Source of the DNA: JAJTHJ01 sp046316025
GTDB taxonomy: Bacteria > Pseudomonadota > Gammaproteobacteria > Burkholderiales > Burkholderiaceae_F
Assembly (NCBI GenBank): GCA_046316025.1
Contig: JBKCXU010000106.1
Location: forward strand, 1 to 34,970
Direction: 5' to 3'
Length of the DNA: 34,970 bases
Positions 12,001-18,400 of the stretch are shown here, piece by piece; the first letter of the stretch is position 1, and each line of letters starts with the position of its first letter. A program made the position numbers and the translations under genes. The notes beneath the pieces are model-generated. The model worked only from the letters and a program-made list of their open reading frames with translations, searched no databases and was not told the DNA's origin.

Positions 12001-15000
12001 GAAGCCGGCATCGCCATTGAGCGTGTCGCTGCCCGCGCCGCCGCGCAGCGTGTCGTCTCCGCCCAGGCCGTTGAGCGAGTTGGCGCCTGCGTTGCCGATC
12101 ATCGTGTCGGCAAAGTTGAGCGAGCCGCGGATGTTTTCGAGGTCGATCAGCGTGTCGGTGCCCTGGCCGGTCGCCGCACCCGTCGCGAGATTGACGGTCA
12201 CGGGGCCGATCGCGGTGCGATAGTCAGCCGTGTCGGAGCCCCCCCGCCCGTCCAGCGTGTCGTTGCCGCCGCGCCCGCGCAGGAAGTTGGCGCCGGCGTC
12301 GCCGTACAGGGTGTCGTCGAAGTTGGAGCCGTACACCCGCTCGATGTTGGTCAGCGTGTCGGTGCCGTCGGCGCCCCACACTCGCCCGAGCGCGAGATCG
12401 GCCGTCACCGCGCCGGCGGAAAAGCCGTAATCGGCGATGTCGGCCGTGCCTGCACCGCCATCGATCGTGTCGTTACCGCCGCCGCCGAAAAACTGTTCGT
12501 CACCCGCGCCGCCGACCAGCGTGTCGGCGAAGGCACTCCCAATCAGTCCGGGAACACCCGTCAGCGAGTCGGTGAAGCCGTCGTGCAAAACGCGCCCGGC
12601 GCTCAGATCGGCGGTGATCGCGCCGCCCACGCCGCTGTAGTCGACAAAGTCGAACCCGGCGCCACCGCCACCCACGAAGGTGTCCGCGCCACCGTTGCCG
12701 GCAAAAGTCTCGTCGGCCGCGCTGCCGGTGATGGTGTCGCCAAAGGCCGAGCCGATCACCCGCTCGAGGGCGATCAACTCGTCCACCCCGGCGGCGCCGC
12801 TCGCTACACCCGTGGCCAAGTTGACGGTCACACTGCCGGTGGCGCCGCTGTAGTCGGCCACGTCGACCCCAAGACCGCCGTCGAGAACGTCGTCGCCGGG
12901 GCCACCGGCAAGGGTGTCTTGCCCGTCGCCGCCCAGCAGCGTGTCGGCGCCGGCGCCGCCATCCAGCGTGTCGTTGCTGCCGTACCCCAGCAGGGTGTCG
13001 GCGCCGTCGCCGCCATAAATGGAATCTGCTCCGGAAGTGCCGTCCAGTCGTTGTCCGGTGCTGGCGCCGGAAACGATGTTGACGGTACTCATCGTCGTGG
13101 TGGACAAAGCCCCGCCGTCGCCCTGCGCACCACTGTTGCCGTCAAGGAGGGTGATCGCCAAGTCCACCGAGCGCGGTGGGGTGGATGAAGTATTGGAATA
13201 GGTGATTGAGCGCAGTGCCTCGGTCACAACGGACTGCGTAGCCGCGCTGTTGAAGACGATTTGCAGCTGCGCCGTGCTGGAATTCAGGTTCCCAACCGCA
13301 GTGCCGTTGAAAAGGACGCTCGAACCAACAAATGAAAGCTTGCCCGTGGCACCGAACACATCGGACGAGTCGGCGCCAGGGTCTCGCTGAATGAGCAGCA
13401 CGGCCCCGGAATAGTTGCCGGCTATCTCGGGCAAGGCGTACTCGAGCTGCGCGTTAGGCGAGTCCGCCGTCTGGTATCCGTCGAACGTAAAGGCACCGAC
13501 CCGAGTCAACCCAGCGAGTTGCGGGTCCGAGACGTACAGGTCGGGGTCGAGCACTACGGCAGAGCCGCCGATCTTGAATGTCGGCACGCCGAAGCGAGTG
13601 TCGAGCGTGCCGCCGGCATTGAGTCGGATCACCGCGGGGCCGAAGGCGTCGTCGCCGGTCGGAACGCCTCCTGCCGCGAAGATGCCGCGGTCGGGCGCGA
13701 GTGCCAGCTTCAAGATCCCGGCCGAAGTACCTGCGGGCATCGCAACGCCATCGTCGTCGAAACTCGTGTCGAGTTCACCATTGGCGGACAGACGAATCAC
13801 GATACCCGCGCCATCGCTGTTACCCGCGAGCAGGATCATTCCGTTGGACTGCACGGCGGCCGTCCAGATGCCTGCGTCCACGGACGACAGCCGCACGACG
13901 CCGGCGGTGCCGAAGGTCGTGTCGAACGTGCCGTCGGTCAGCAGCCGCGCGACGACGGGGGTACCGCTGGCGCCCGTGTCGGTCGCAGCGTCCGACCCCG
14001 CAACGATAATCTTGCCGTCGGCCTGTACGGCGAGGCCCGAGTTGAAGAAGGCAGCACCTCCCGACGAAATCCGCGCCACGCCGTTGGAGCCGAAACTCGT
14101 ATCCAGCGAGCCATCGACGTTGAAGCGAGCCACCACGAAGTCGTCGCCATTGGAGGATTCGTCCCCAGCCACCAAGTACCTACCGTCCGATTGGCGTACC
14201 AGCGTGTAGGCGTTTGCAACCGAAGCGCCGACTGCGATCGCGATCCCATCGCCATCGAAGTTAGTGTCTAACGCGCCGCTCGGCGTGAAGCGCGCCAGGC
14301 CGAGCTGGCCTTGCCGTGTCACCGCCGCGACAACGCTGCCGTCGGGATTGACGACGACCTCGCGCAGTACGTCTAAAGACCCACCGGGCATATCGAGTTC
14401 GACCACGCCTGCGCTGCCATACGTGGTGTCGAGAGCGCCATTGGCATTGAAGCGCGTCAGCCGGGCGTTGCCCGTGTCCCAGTCGGCTCCGGAGACGACG
14501 ATCCTTCCATCGGGCATCAGTGCCAGTCCGCGCGCTCCTCCGGTGCCGGTACCACCTACCGTGTATCCCGACCGCCCTCCGGCACCGAAGCCGGCGTCGG
14601 GCGTGCCATCCGGGTTGAAGCGCGCGACGAAGAAATCGAAAGCACCGTCGATCCCTCCGCTCTGCCCCATCACCAGCACTTTGCCGTCCGGCTGCACGAT
14701 CACGCGGCGCGCATCCAGATAGCTTCCGGCCACATCGGTCGGCAGCAGGCGCGGCGCAGCGATTCCGTCACCGGCGCCGACTGTCGGCGCGCTGTTGGTG
14801 CCCGCGACCCTGAACAGCGCGGCGTTGCCCACCGCGTCGTAGTCGCCGTTGGAGTCGAGCACGTTGAACGCCACCTGCCCGGCGCCCGTCGCCGTCGGGG
14901 CAACGAAGGTGAGCCGGCCGGCCGCGATCCGCTCCGCGGTTACCGTGGTTTCAGTTACGAGCGGCGTCCCGTCGAGCAAAACGTCGCCGCCGCGCCACGT

Positions 15001-15120
15001 GGGCAGCAGGACGCCACCAAAGCTGCTCCCGTCGGTCGCGGTGAATCCGAAATCCGCGACCGAAAACGTATACGTCGTGCCGGCGGAAAGGTCGATCGTG
15101 AAGTCGGTGCCGTCGCTCAT
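1..15120 (-). CDS. Giant RTX/cadherin-like repeat protein, 3' end outside window
   Basis: I read the frame codon by codon from the ATG at 15120-15118 to base 1 and found no stop, so at least 5,040 residues are present and the C-terminus is missing. The start has a GGAG Shine-Dalgarno six bases upstream. The protein begins MSDGTDFTIDLS with no signal peptide, as expected for type I secretion with a C-terminal signal, which would lie off the window. Order: a beta domain (aa 1-115), seven delta-60-type repeats (about 140-520), a linker domain (520-690), then RTX GGxGxDxLx blocks from about 690 to the edge. These alternate with about 13 beta modules of ~70 residues, four ~100-residue modules, and two cadherin-like/VCBS clusters (about 3441-3841 and 4441-4861). 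RTX nonapeptides bind calcium in known families. An adhesin or surface/matrix role is inferred. No T1SS genes are visible; they may lie to the left. Confidence 0.93.
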   Translation of the reverse strand, partial: MSDGTDFTIDLSAGTTYTFSVADFGFTATDGSSFGGVLLPTWRGGDVLLDGTPLVTETTVTAERIAAGRLTFVAPTATGAGQVAFNVLDSNGDYDAVGNAALFRVAGTNSAPTVGAGDGIAAPRLLPTDVAGSYLDARRVIVQPDGKVLVMGQSGGIDGAFDFFVARFNPDGTPDAGFGAGGRSGYTVGGTGTGGARGLALMPDGRIVVSGADWDTGNARLTRFNANGALDTTYGSAGVVELDMPGGSLDVLREVVVNPDGSVVAAVTRQGQLGLARFTPSGALDTNFDGDGIAIAVGASVANAYTLVRQSDGRYLVAGDESSNGDDFVVARFNVDGSLDTSFGSNGVARISSGGAAFFNSGLAVQADGKIIVAGSDAATDTGASGTPVVARLLTDGTFDTTFGTAGVVRLSSVDAGIWTAAVQSNGMILLAGNSDGAGIVIRLSANGELDTSFDDDGVAMPAGTSAGILKLALAPDRGIFAAGGVPTGDDAFGPAVIRLNAGGTLDTRFGVPTFKIGGSAVVLDPDLYVSDPQLAGLTRVGAFTFDGYQTADSPNAQLEYALPEIAGNYSGAVLLIQRDPGADSSDVFGATGKLSFVGSSVLFNGTAVGNLNSSTAQLQIVFNSAATQSVVTEALRSITYSNTSSTPPRSVDLAITLLDGNSGAQGDGGALSTTTMSTVNIVSGASTGQRLDGTSGADSIYGGDGADTLLGYGSNDTLDGGAGADTLLGGDGQDTLAGGPGDDVLDGGLGVDVADYSGATGSVTVNLATGVASGAAGVDELIALERVIGSAFGDTITGSAADETFAGNGGADTFVGGGGAGFDFVDYSGVGGAITADLSAGRVLHDGFTDSLTGVPGLIGSAFADTLVGGAGDEQFFGGGGNDTIDGGAGTADIADYGFSAGAVTADLALGRVWGADGTDTLTNIERVYGSNFDDTLYGDAGANFLRGRGGNDTLDGRGGSDTADYRTAIGPVTVNLATGAATGQGTDTLIDLENIRGSLNFADTMIGNAGANSLNGLGGDDTLRGGAGSDTLNGDAGFDYALYDDATVGLVATLNNNAGTVMVGGDTDTLVSVEAVFGTGLNDTYFGGSGSDFFRGLGGDDSFDGGAGSDTFDTQGATAAVVASLAAGTATGGGGNDRFTGVENLYGSAHDDTLTGDAGNNFLRGRAGNDSLDGGAGVDIADYRFAGGAVTVDLANNTASGGDGNDVLANFEGVRTPDGSNDVASGNALDNLFYDGGGNDTYFGGDGNDTLFGGAGNDTLYGGAGDNSFAYDIALDQGVDRFDQSAASGGGVFFFNGTPGVGAFGLQTTILSGDDPTGLRAGQVMVGTPSGGYTRIYIGTNASLGADIQFDIDGSVTAGELVVQNGVVVNGTTGAILAGADATQFGTTGADVINGTSAADIINGLAGNDTINGGGDNDTLFGGEGDDGVYGGAGNDVLYGGAGDDGAFSPNAYLSGGAGADTIYGGDGSDYLQGFEFTSGVSGVGDLADTLYGEAGNDTLRGNAGDDSLFGGDGNDNLRADEGNDLMDGGAGIDLVSYRFDEVSVTQGVVYDASAVGGANATVVLIDERGGTDTLVSIESVFLTGSSLADTLTGSVGGDLLGGMDGNDLIFGGAGDDSIDGGGGDDTVYGGAGSDSFLGSAGDDILDGGAILDRINYTDQNTVGYLNSTAAVTVNLAVGTAVDGQGGTDTLINVNWVAGSGLADTLTGSAALWLEQFDGGVGDDTIDGGAISDTLNQENNNRVRYTGTGSAVTVDLAAGTASGGGGNDRLININQVRGGNLADVLRGSDSTLTEQFEGGAGNDSIDGRGGIDLARYDNAPGAVTVNLAPGIAYDGQGGTDTLTNIEGVRGSAFNDTLLGGNAANGTGSSDGLEIFQGQGGNDWIDGGTGYDRADYTNATSGVTVVLGGGGTGWAVDGQGGTDALLNIEGVRGSAYDDSLTGSDSGVFESFEGREGNDRIDGLGGIDRVDYNASKAGVSVNLASGVALDGYGGTDTLANIEQVRGSRDFADTLIGDGGINSIAGQGGSDHIDGAAGNDTLDGGGGNDTLLGGEGDDGVFGGAGNDVLYGGAGDDGAFSPNAYLSGGAGADTIYGGEGADFVQGFEFNSGVSGTGDLDDTLYGEGGDDIVRGNAGDDSLFGGEGNDNLRGDEGNDLIDGGAGVDGAGYRFDELGLSAGVTRSFSAVGTQATVTQVDERGGTDTLMSVEYVIVTGSSLADSITGSAGGDQIAGGGGNDLIVGGTGDDFNLRGESGDDTIIGGAGADIIRGEDGNDFLSGLTGFGEGEDPGNIDGADTLEGGGGNDVLRSNSGADTLLGGDGNDNLRGDAGNDLIDGGTGVDGAAYRFDELGLTAGVTFSAAAINPAATVALADGRGGTDTLVSVEYAVLTGSSLADTLTGSAGNDQLSGNGGNDRLTGGAGNDSFLFFLDAPPGVDTLTDAQAGDLLTFTRAVPTTFALTTISSGNDATGLALGEVRVGDASGGVTPLRVGGPGGAVTIALEGNYGVSSFAVENGGGIGGLRLVAGPAEGQTFQGGAGTDSYVGGGGDDVLFGNGGNDTLVGDGGDDLLDGGDGSDNLDGGPGNDSLLGGAGDDYLLAGGDSNRGSDVIDGGTGSDTVAYSYFSRTTPVTFVAAEDGIQIDSLGGTDTLTGIEDLQFYGGSAADVFVGNNLRNLIVGNGGDDSLTGGGGQDIFSYNLNTAALGTDRITDLSDGDGLSFSRSGVQPSFALALTPSASGAALLDGQWTLSAPSNGVTRFSLGTDSNPGADLQIDLVGSFNAEDFRVLNFGTNADLFYAAPRNETGSAGNDTYSGGQGRDTYDGLGGDDQINGSGGNDTLSGGEGNDFVSGGSGSDTLLGGAGNDYLIVGGVGEGDNDVVDGGDGYDIASYNFSGWFLGFNFVASDSGTQLDLFGGTDTLISIEELHLFGGNVADVIVGNGLRNWIVGNGGSDTLTGNGGSDSFVYDLAVANGVDRITDLGAGDNLVFFRNSSSFALATSASAATPGALLAGQWTLGAAQGGVTRLYVGVDGNAGADLEIDLVGTVLAADLNVFNNSFGANLNLNAPQVLTGTPGNDLLNGGGGRDTIDGLAGDDTINGNGGADTLTGGDGIDSVWGGDGDDLIYGGAGDDGQVTGYLSGGAGADTLYGGDGNDFLGGFSSNSGVSGAGDLSDTLYGEVGNDVLRGNAGDDSLFGGDGNDNLRGDAGNDLLDGGTGADVVSYRFDQLSLTAGVVFSAAAVGMADTVTLTDERGGTDVLVGIESVVLTGSALADTLTGSAGGDQIAANGGNDSVYGGDGDDAYLDGGDGDDMIDGGAGNDLAGYDAAAGGVTVDLAAGTASGAAGADTLVSIENLSASEFDDSLFGNDGANTFYGQGGNDRITGRAGADVAGFSGAQPGYSVVLLAGGTVQVVDLDAADYNDGTDLLVGIETLRFADGDLAAPLNAPPVVPDYSFTGVEDTVLVGNVLLAATDPQNDPLTATLLTQAAHGSLTFGSDGSFNYSPDANYNGTDSFVFSVSDGQGGSVTATASLTVTPVNDAPFAIDDAASGGEDTLLTGNVLANDSDADVGAVLTASLVTDVVHGSLVLNGNGSFSYTPDTDFFGADSFVYRASDGQGGSATATVQLSVAAVNDAPTALGDNYSLSEDDGLTVAAAAGVLANDSDVDGGSLTAALVTGAAHGTVVLNSDGSFSYTPNANFNGADSFTYRVSDGQGGSTTATAQLSIAAVNDVPLAANDAASVTEDLTAAATGSVLTNDSDIDGTALTATLLSAGAGQYGTLNLQADGSYSYQLDNARAAVNDLNTGDTVSDVFTYRVSDGVLAATATLTVTVNGRDDTLTGSAAADVLTGGGGIDTLLGLGGDDTLTGNAGNDVIQAGAGNDRILGGGAGNDGSDAIEGGNGTDTVVYDYSSRAGSVSLNASADSVNHLGVSVDSLTGVERIEVIGSAGADDIRVDGLSAVLDGGAGNDNLQSGGLDDLLRGGAGADQINAASGTDGIVYRFDLTGATAGVTFAANAAIGINMVVAAGDEFGATDTLMNIEYAAITGTSFGDTLAGSAGSDLLTGGGGSDVLDGGNAGTDTAVYASGVFASQIADFNNGGNVGWTVQVADGDTDTLTGIDFIRHAGGRYLLIGGGGFADVTAALAAQLRGDAWLFAAAPTIDLAGSTDDLELTIATGGTDDVLINTGGGNDVLTVEQTSGGTVTLNAGDGDNSIIVGGSADAVITSGSGTDSIAAGAGNDVIDAGGGDDVVELGDGNDIVDGGDGNDVIVAGNAGGDDLILGGAGSNTVTYPSVGASDSLLVDLRALDRNARGELTPTLIGLLNGRSLALDTPLGLVLARDAGGNVYSNDLLQGIANVTGGAGNDTFIGNAGANGFDGAAGADEARLDDVYGDWSVSQQGNAVLLATGGVTDTLTQIESLRFLGADGVAGTSDDRLFEVGTSGNVKVLALVDTGTATEQGTVAGSDAAGNVLANDIELEAGETATVVGVGFGATNGAAGSALAGAYGTLTLAADGSYSYAVNNGNATVNALRTGQTLAELFAYTVSDGTDVSVSSLTVIINGANDAPAAVADSFTGTEDLAFTGAVLGNDSDVDGDMLTASVVSGPAKGSLTLDPNGSFSYTPNANANGADRFVYRVSDGQGGSATATATVTLTPVNDPPVVVADSYTLNEDATLTVALPGVLGNDSDVDGDALTAVVDTRPSHGELTLDPDGSFSYTPAADYNGTDSFRYRLRDSKNVFASGFGVVTLVVNPVNDAPAAQADAATVTEDVQVSATGNVVTNDSDPEGSTLTVLDFASGSSTATAGTLLTGAYGNLLLLADGSYTYQPDNSAPAVQALNDGDALTDAFTYRVSDGALSATATLAITVRGRNDTLMGGDGNDSLTGSSGIDTIVGGIGNNLLDGGDGDDLIDGGGGNDSVYGGAGDDVLAGGAGEDIVSGGAGDDQLQTSADGVWVESYVAYNADSRQSARLSGSVRSLDQFDGGPGLDTLQGGAGNDIFLLDDGVSGSTAAQAAARGAGLEVFMGGAGDDLISLASNRFLYGGAVL
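540..1800 (-). repeat. Second cluster of four cadherin-like/VCBS modules
   Basis: Four modules lie at about aa 4441-4861: one VCBS-type (ending IINGANDAP), two cadherin-like modules with ED...LGNDSDVDGD...VNDxP, and a final VCBS-type module ending TVRGRND. RTX nonapeptides resume directly at 540 and continue to the window edge. The arrangement mirrors the first cluster, but the VCBS-type module is at both ends here. Confidence 0.85.
3600..4800 (-). repeat. First cluster of four cadherin-like/VCBS modules
   Basis: Four consecutive Ig-fold-like modules (about aa 3441-3841) have the pattern EDTxLTGNVLANDSDxDG, then HGSLxLxxDGSFSYTPNxNFNGxDSFxYRVSDGQGGS, ending in VNDAP. The fourth is a VCBS-type module ending TVNGRDD, immediately followed by RTX repeats. 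Acidic inter-module DxxD and VNDAP motifs are the calcium-binding linkers of cadherin-like domains in known families. These modules often form stiff stalks. Confidence 0.85.
5950..7860 (-). repeat. Interspersed ~100-residue non-RTX modules
   Basis: Modules near 7860-7560, 7050-6750 and 6250-5950, plus a related one near 11310-11040, start with a motif like GTDRITDLxxGDxLxF. The two clearest then carry LLxGQWTL, GVTRxxxGxDxxxGADLxIDLVG and a short DFxV-like strand. They interrupt the nonapeptide arrays and are followed by a fresh RTX array. The copy at 7860-7560 has diverged most and lacks the GADL motif. The conserved features suggest a folded domain; I do not assign a function. Confidence 0.6.
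8858..8931. repeat. Copy A of a 74-bp perfect direct repeat
   Basis: These 74 bases are identical to 10742-10815 (offset 1,884 bases, a multiple of three). They sit within a longer, nearly identical RTX module that includes the peptide GGAGDDGAFSPNAYLSGG. Identity extends to third codon positions, indicating a recent duplication or gene conversion inside the giant gene. Confidence 0.9.
9080..12860 (-). repeat. Tandem ~70-residue beta modules alternating with RTX nonapeptides
   Basis: A unit of the form DYSxAxGxVTVNLATGxA, then GGTDTLxNIExVxGSAFxDTLxG, then two or three GGxGND nonapeptides recurs about every 210-230 bases. I count seven units between 12860 and 11440 and five between 10130 and 9080. 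One more stands alone near 5170-5050. The two series are separated by a ~100-residue module and a duplicated RTX module. Such units are common in large RTX proteins. Confidence 0.75.
10742..10815. repeat. Copy B of a 74-bp perfect direct repeat
   Basis: Perfect match to 8858-8931. The surrounding module (SVE/SIE, TGSSLADTLTGS, YGGAGND, NLRGDEGNDL) is also found in diverged form around 8300-7900, 5850-5300 and 3130-2940, so this cassette has about five copies in the gene. Confidence 0.9.
13560..14700 (-). repeat. Seven delta-60-type repeats in the giant RTX protein
   Basis: Seven copies of a roughly 55-60-residue unit follow one another. Each has a part like VQPDGKILVAG followed by a part like ARFNxDGSLDTSFGxxG. 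The LDTxFG-like ends lie near 14581, 14440, 14260, 14100, 13920, 13720 and 13600. This matches the delta-60 repeat described in large bacterial surface proteins. The first copy (ending DAGFGA) and the last (ending DTRFGV) are the most divergent. The block may fold as a beta-propeller or solenoid, which is inference. Confidence 0.75.
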
Positions 15121-15466
15121 CGTGGACTCCGGAAGTTTCGTTGCGGGGTCGGCCGAGGAAGACAAGGCGCGAGGTCGTCGTCGGTCAGCGCACGCGGACG
15201 CGGTCGCATGGACCGCATCGGGCACATAGAAGACGTTCCCGACAGCAAAATCCCCCCAAAACCTCCCAAAAATTTGTGGCCCGCAGTATAGGGATCGCAC
15301 AGGATTTTCACTCCTTACCAAAGTCATATGCAGCCGGCTCCAACATCTGAATTTTCGCGTTGACCGATGCTTTCCTTTGTGCTTACACGCTCCTTGCGCC
15401 ACGGAGGCTCGCCGCACGGTGGCGCGCCGATACACTGACGGCTGTCCGGTTTGCCGTGCTGCAACA
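15121..15466. promoter_or_regulatory. Divergent intergenic region with AT-rich patch
   Basis: About 346 bases separate the giant RTX gene (minus) from the FAD/Fe-S oxidase gene (plus). The part 15250-15375 is clearly more AT-rich than its surroundings. For the minus strand, TATACT (complement of 15285-15290) is a good -10 candidate, but no convincing -35 lies at the right distance; it would give a leader of roughly 160 bases. For the plus strand, TTGACC at 15360-15365 is a -35 candidate with a weak -10 (TTACAC, 15383-15388). Both assignments are tentative. Confidence 0.35.
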
Positions 15467-18400
15467 ATGAACGCGCCGCTCTCCCCCGAAACCCTGCGCC
15501 CAGCCGCCGAGGCGGCCGAGCCGCCCGCCCGGCTGCGCGAAATTCCGTACAACTACACGTCGTTTTCCGACCGCGAGATCGTGATCCGGCTGCTGGGAGC
15601 GGACGCCTGGCGATTGCTCGACGCGCTGCGCAGCGAGCGGCGCACCGGCCGCAGCGCGCGGATGCTGTACGAGGTGCTGGGCGACATCTGGGTCGTGCAG
15701 CGCAATCCCTACCTGCAGGACGATCTGCTGGACAACCCCAAGCGGCGCCGCGCGTTAATCGAGGCGCTGCACCACCGGCTGGCCGAGATCGACAAGCGGC
15801 GTGAGCGCGAGGATGCCGGGCGCGACACCAAGGTGGCCGCGCTGCTGGACGCGGCGCGGCGCGCGGTGACCGCCTTCGAAGCGGGCTTCGCCACGACCGC
15901 CGAACTGCGCGCGCGCGCCAAGCGGCTGTTCGGTCGCATCACCCGCAGCGACAACGCCTGCTTCGACGCCTTTGCGCGCGCCGCGCACGTGACCGATGCG
16001 ACCGACTGGCGCGTCGAGTACCCCTTCGTGGTGCTGGCGCCGGACGAGGAAGCCGAAGTACCCGCGCTGGTGCGCGCCTGCATCGAACTGGGCCTGACCA
16101 TCATCCCGCGCGGCGGCGGCACCGGGTACACGGCGAGCGGGATTCCCCTCACGCCGCTGTCGGCGGTGATCAACACCGAGAAGCTGGAGGCGATCTCCGC
16201 CGTCGAGCTGCTGCCGCTGCCCGGCGTGGCGGAGCCGCAGCCGACGTTGTTTACCGGCGCCGGCGTGGTGACGCGCCGCGTGTCCGACGCGGCCGAGCGC
16301 GCAGGGCTGGTGTTCGCGGTCGATCCGACCTCGGCCGACAGCTCCTGCGTGGGCGGCAACATCGCGATGAACGCCGGCGGCAAGAAGGCGGTGCTGTGGG
16401 GCACGGCGCTGGACAACTTGGTCTGGTGGCGGATGGTCGATCCCGAGGGCAACTGGCTGGAAGTCACGCGGCTCGATCACAACCTTGGCAAGATTCACGA
16501 CGCGCCGGCGGCGCGCTTCGAACTCGTGTGGAAGGACGGCCGCAGCGCGCCCGACAAGGCGCGCGAGCTGCGGCGCGAAGTGCTGGAGATCCCCGGCCCC
16601 GCCTTCCGCAAGGCGGGGCTGGGCAAGGACGTGACCGACAAGTTCCTCTCCGGCCTGCCGGGCGTGCAGAAGGAAGGTTGCGACGGGTTGATCACATCTG
16701 CGCGCTGGTTGCTGCACCGGATGCCGAAGAACATCCGCACGGTGTGTCTGGAGTTCTTCGGGCGGGCCAAGGATGCGGTGCCGTCGATCGTGGAGATCAC
16801 CGGCTACATGGCCACGCAGCCGGGCGGCGCGCTGCTCGCCGGCCTCGAACACATGGACGACCGCTACCTGCGCGCGGTCGGCTACAGCACCAAGTCGCGT
16901 CGCGGCAATCTGCCGAAGATGGTGCTGATCGGCGACATCGTCGGCGACGACGACGCGGCGGTCGCGCACGCAGCGAGCGAGGTAGTGCGCATCGCCAACT
17001 CGCGCGCGGGCGAGGGCTTCGTCGCGGTGAGCACCGATGCGCGCAAGAAGTTCTGGCTCGACCGCGCCAAGACGGCCGCCATCTCGCGCCACACCAACGC
17101 TTTCAAGCTCAACGAGGATGTGGTGATCCCGCTGCCGAGGATGGGCGACTACACCGACGCGATCGAGCGGATCAACGTAGAGTTTTCGATCCGCAACAAG
17201 CTGGAGTTGCTGGATGCGCTGGCCGAGTACCTGCGCAGCGACTTCGCGCTCGGCAATACCGGCGACGTGGAGTTCGACCGCCTGCCGCGCGAGGAGATCG
17301 TCGGGGCGCGCGTCGAGCAGGCGCAGGAGCTGCTGGCGTTTGCGCGCGAGCGGTGGACGTACCTGCTGGAGAACTTCGATACGCCGGTGGAGAAGGCGGC
17401 GGCGCGGCTGGCGCAGCTAGGGGTGACGCACATCGCGGCACCCATGCCCTCACCCGGCGCGGCGGGCGCCGCGCCACCCTCTCCCCCTAATGGGGGAGAG
17501 GGTTTGCTCCCCTCGCCCGCATCAGCGGGAGAGGGGCCGGGGGTGAGGGCCAGCAGCGCCACAACCCTGATCGACCTCCTCCAAGACCACACCCTGCGCG
17601 TCTCCTGGAAAACCGAGATCCGCGCCCCGCTCGAGCGCATCTTCAGCGGCGCGGCCTTCGCCCCAGTACTGGCCGCATGCGAAGCGATCCACCAGCGCGT
17701 GCTGCGTGGCCGCACCTGGGTGGCGCTGCACATGCACGCCGGCGACGGCAACGTGCACACCAACATCCCCGTCAACTCCGACGACTACGCGATGCTCGCC
17801 CGCGCGCACGAGGCGGTGGGCCGCATCATGCGCATCGCGCGCGAGTTGGGCGGCGTCGTCTCCGGCGAGCACGGCATCGGCCTGACCAAGCTTGAGTTCC
17901 TGACCGACGCCGAACTGGCCCCGTTCCGCGCGTACAAGAACCGCGTCGATCCCGAAGGGCGCTTCAACCGCGGCATGCTGATGCCGGGTGCAGCACTCGA
18001 AGCCGCCTACACGCCGAGCTTCAGCCTGCTCGGCCACGAGTCGCTGATCATGCAGCAGTCCGACATCAAGAGTGTCGCGGACGCGATCAAGGACTGCCTG
18101 CGCTGCGGCAAGTGCAAGCCGGTGTGCAGCACGCACGTGCCGCGCGCCAATCTGCTCTATTCGCCGCGCAACAAGATCCTCGCCACGTCGCTGCTGATCG
18201 AAGCGTTTCTGTACGAGGAACAAACCCGCCGCGGCATCAGCATCCGCCATTGGGACGAGTTCTCGGACGTGGCCGACCACTGCACCGTTTGCCACAAGTG
18301 CGAAACGCCGTGCCCGGTGGACATCGACTTCGGCGACGTGACGATGGCGATGAAGGACCTGCTGCGGCGGATGGGCAAGAAGAAGTTCAACCCCGGCAAC

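Noticed and set aside
13560..14700. Regular ~170-180-base spacing suggesting a CRISPR or tandem DNA repeat
   Set aside because: The periodicity is that of the protein-level delta-60 repeat; the DNA copies are diverged and there are no conserved direct repeats with unique spacers.
15360..15388. Sigma-70-like promoter TTGACC / TTACAC for the oxidase gene
   Set aside because: Spacing is right, but the -10 matches the consensus at only two positions. It is kept as a low-confidence note in the intergenic feature and not listed separately.
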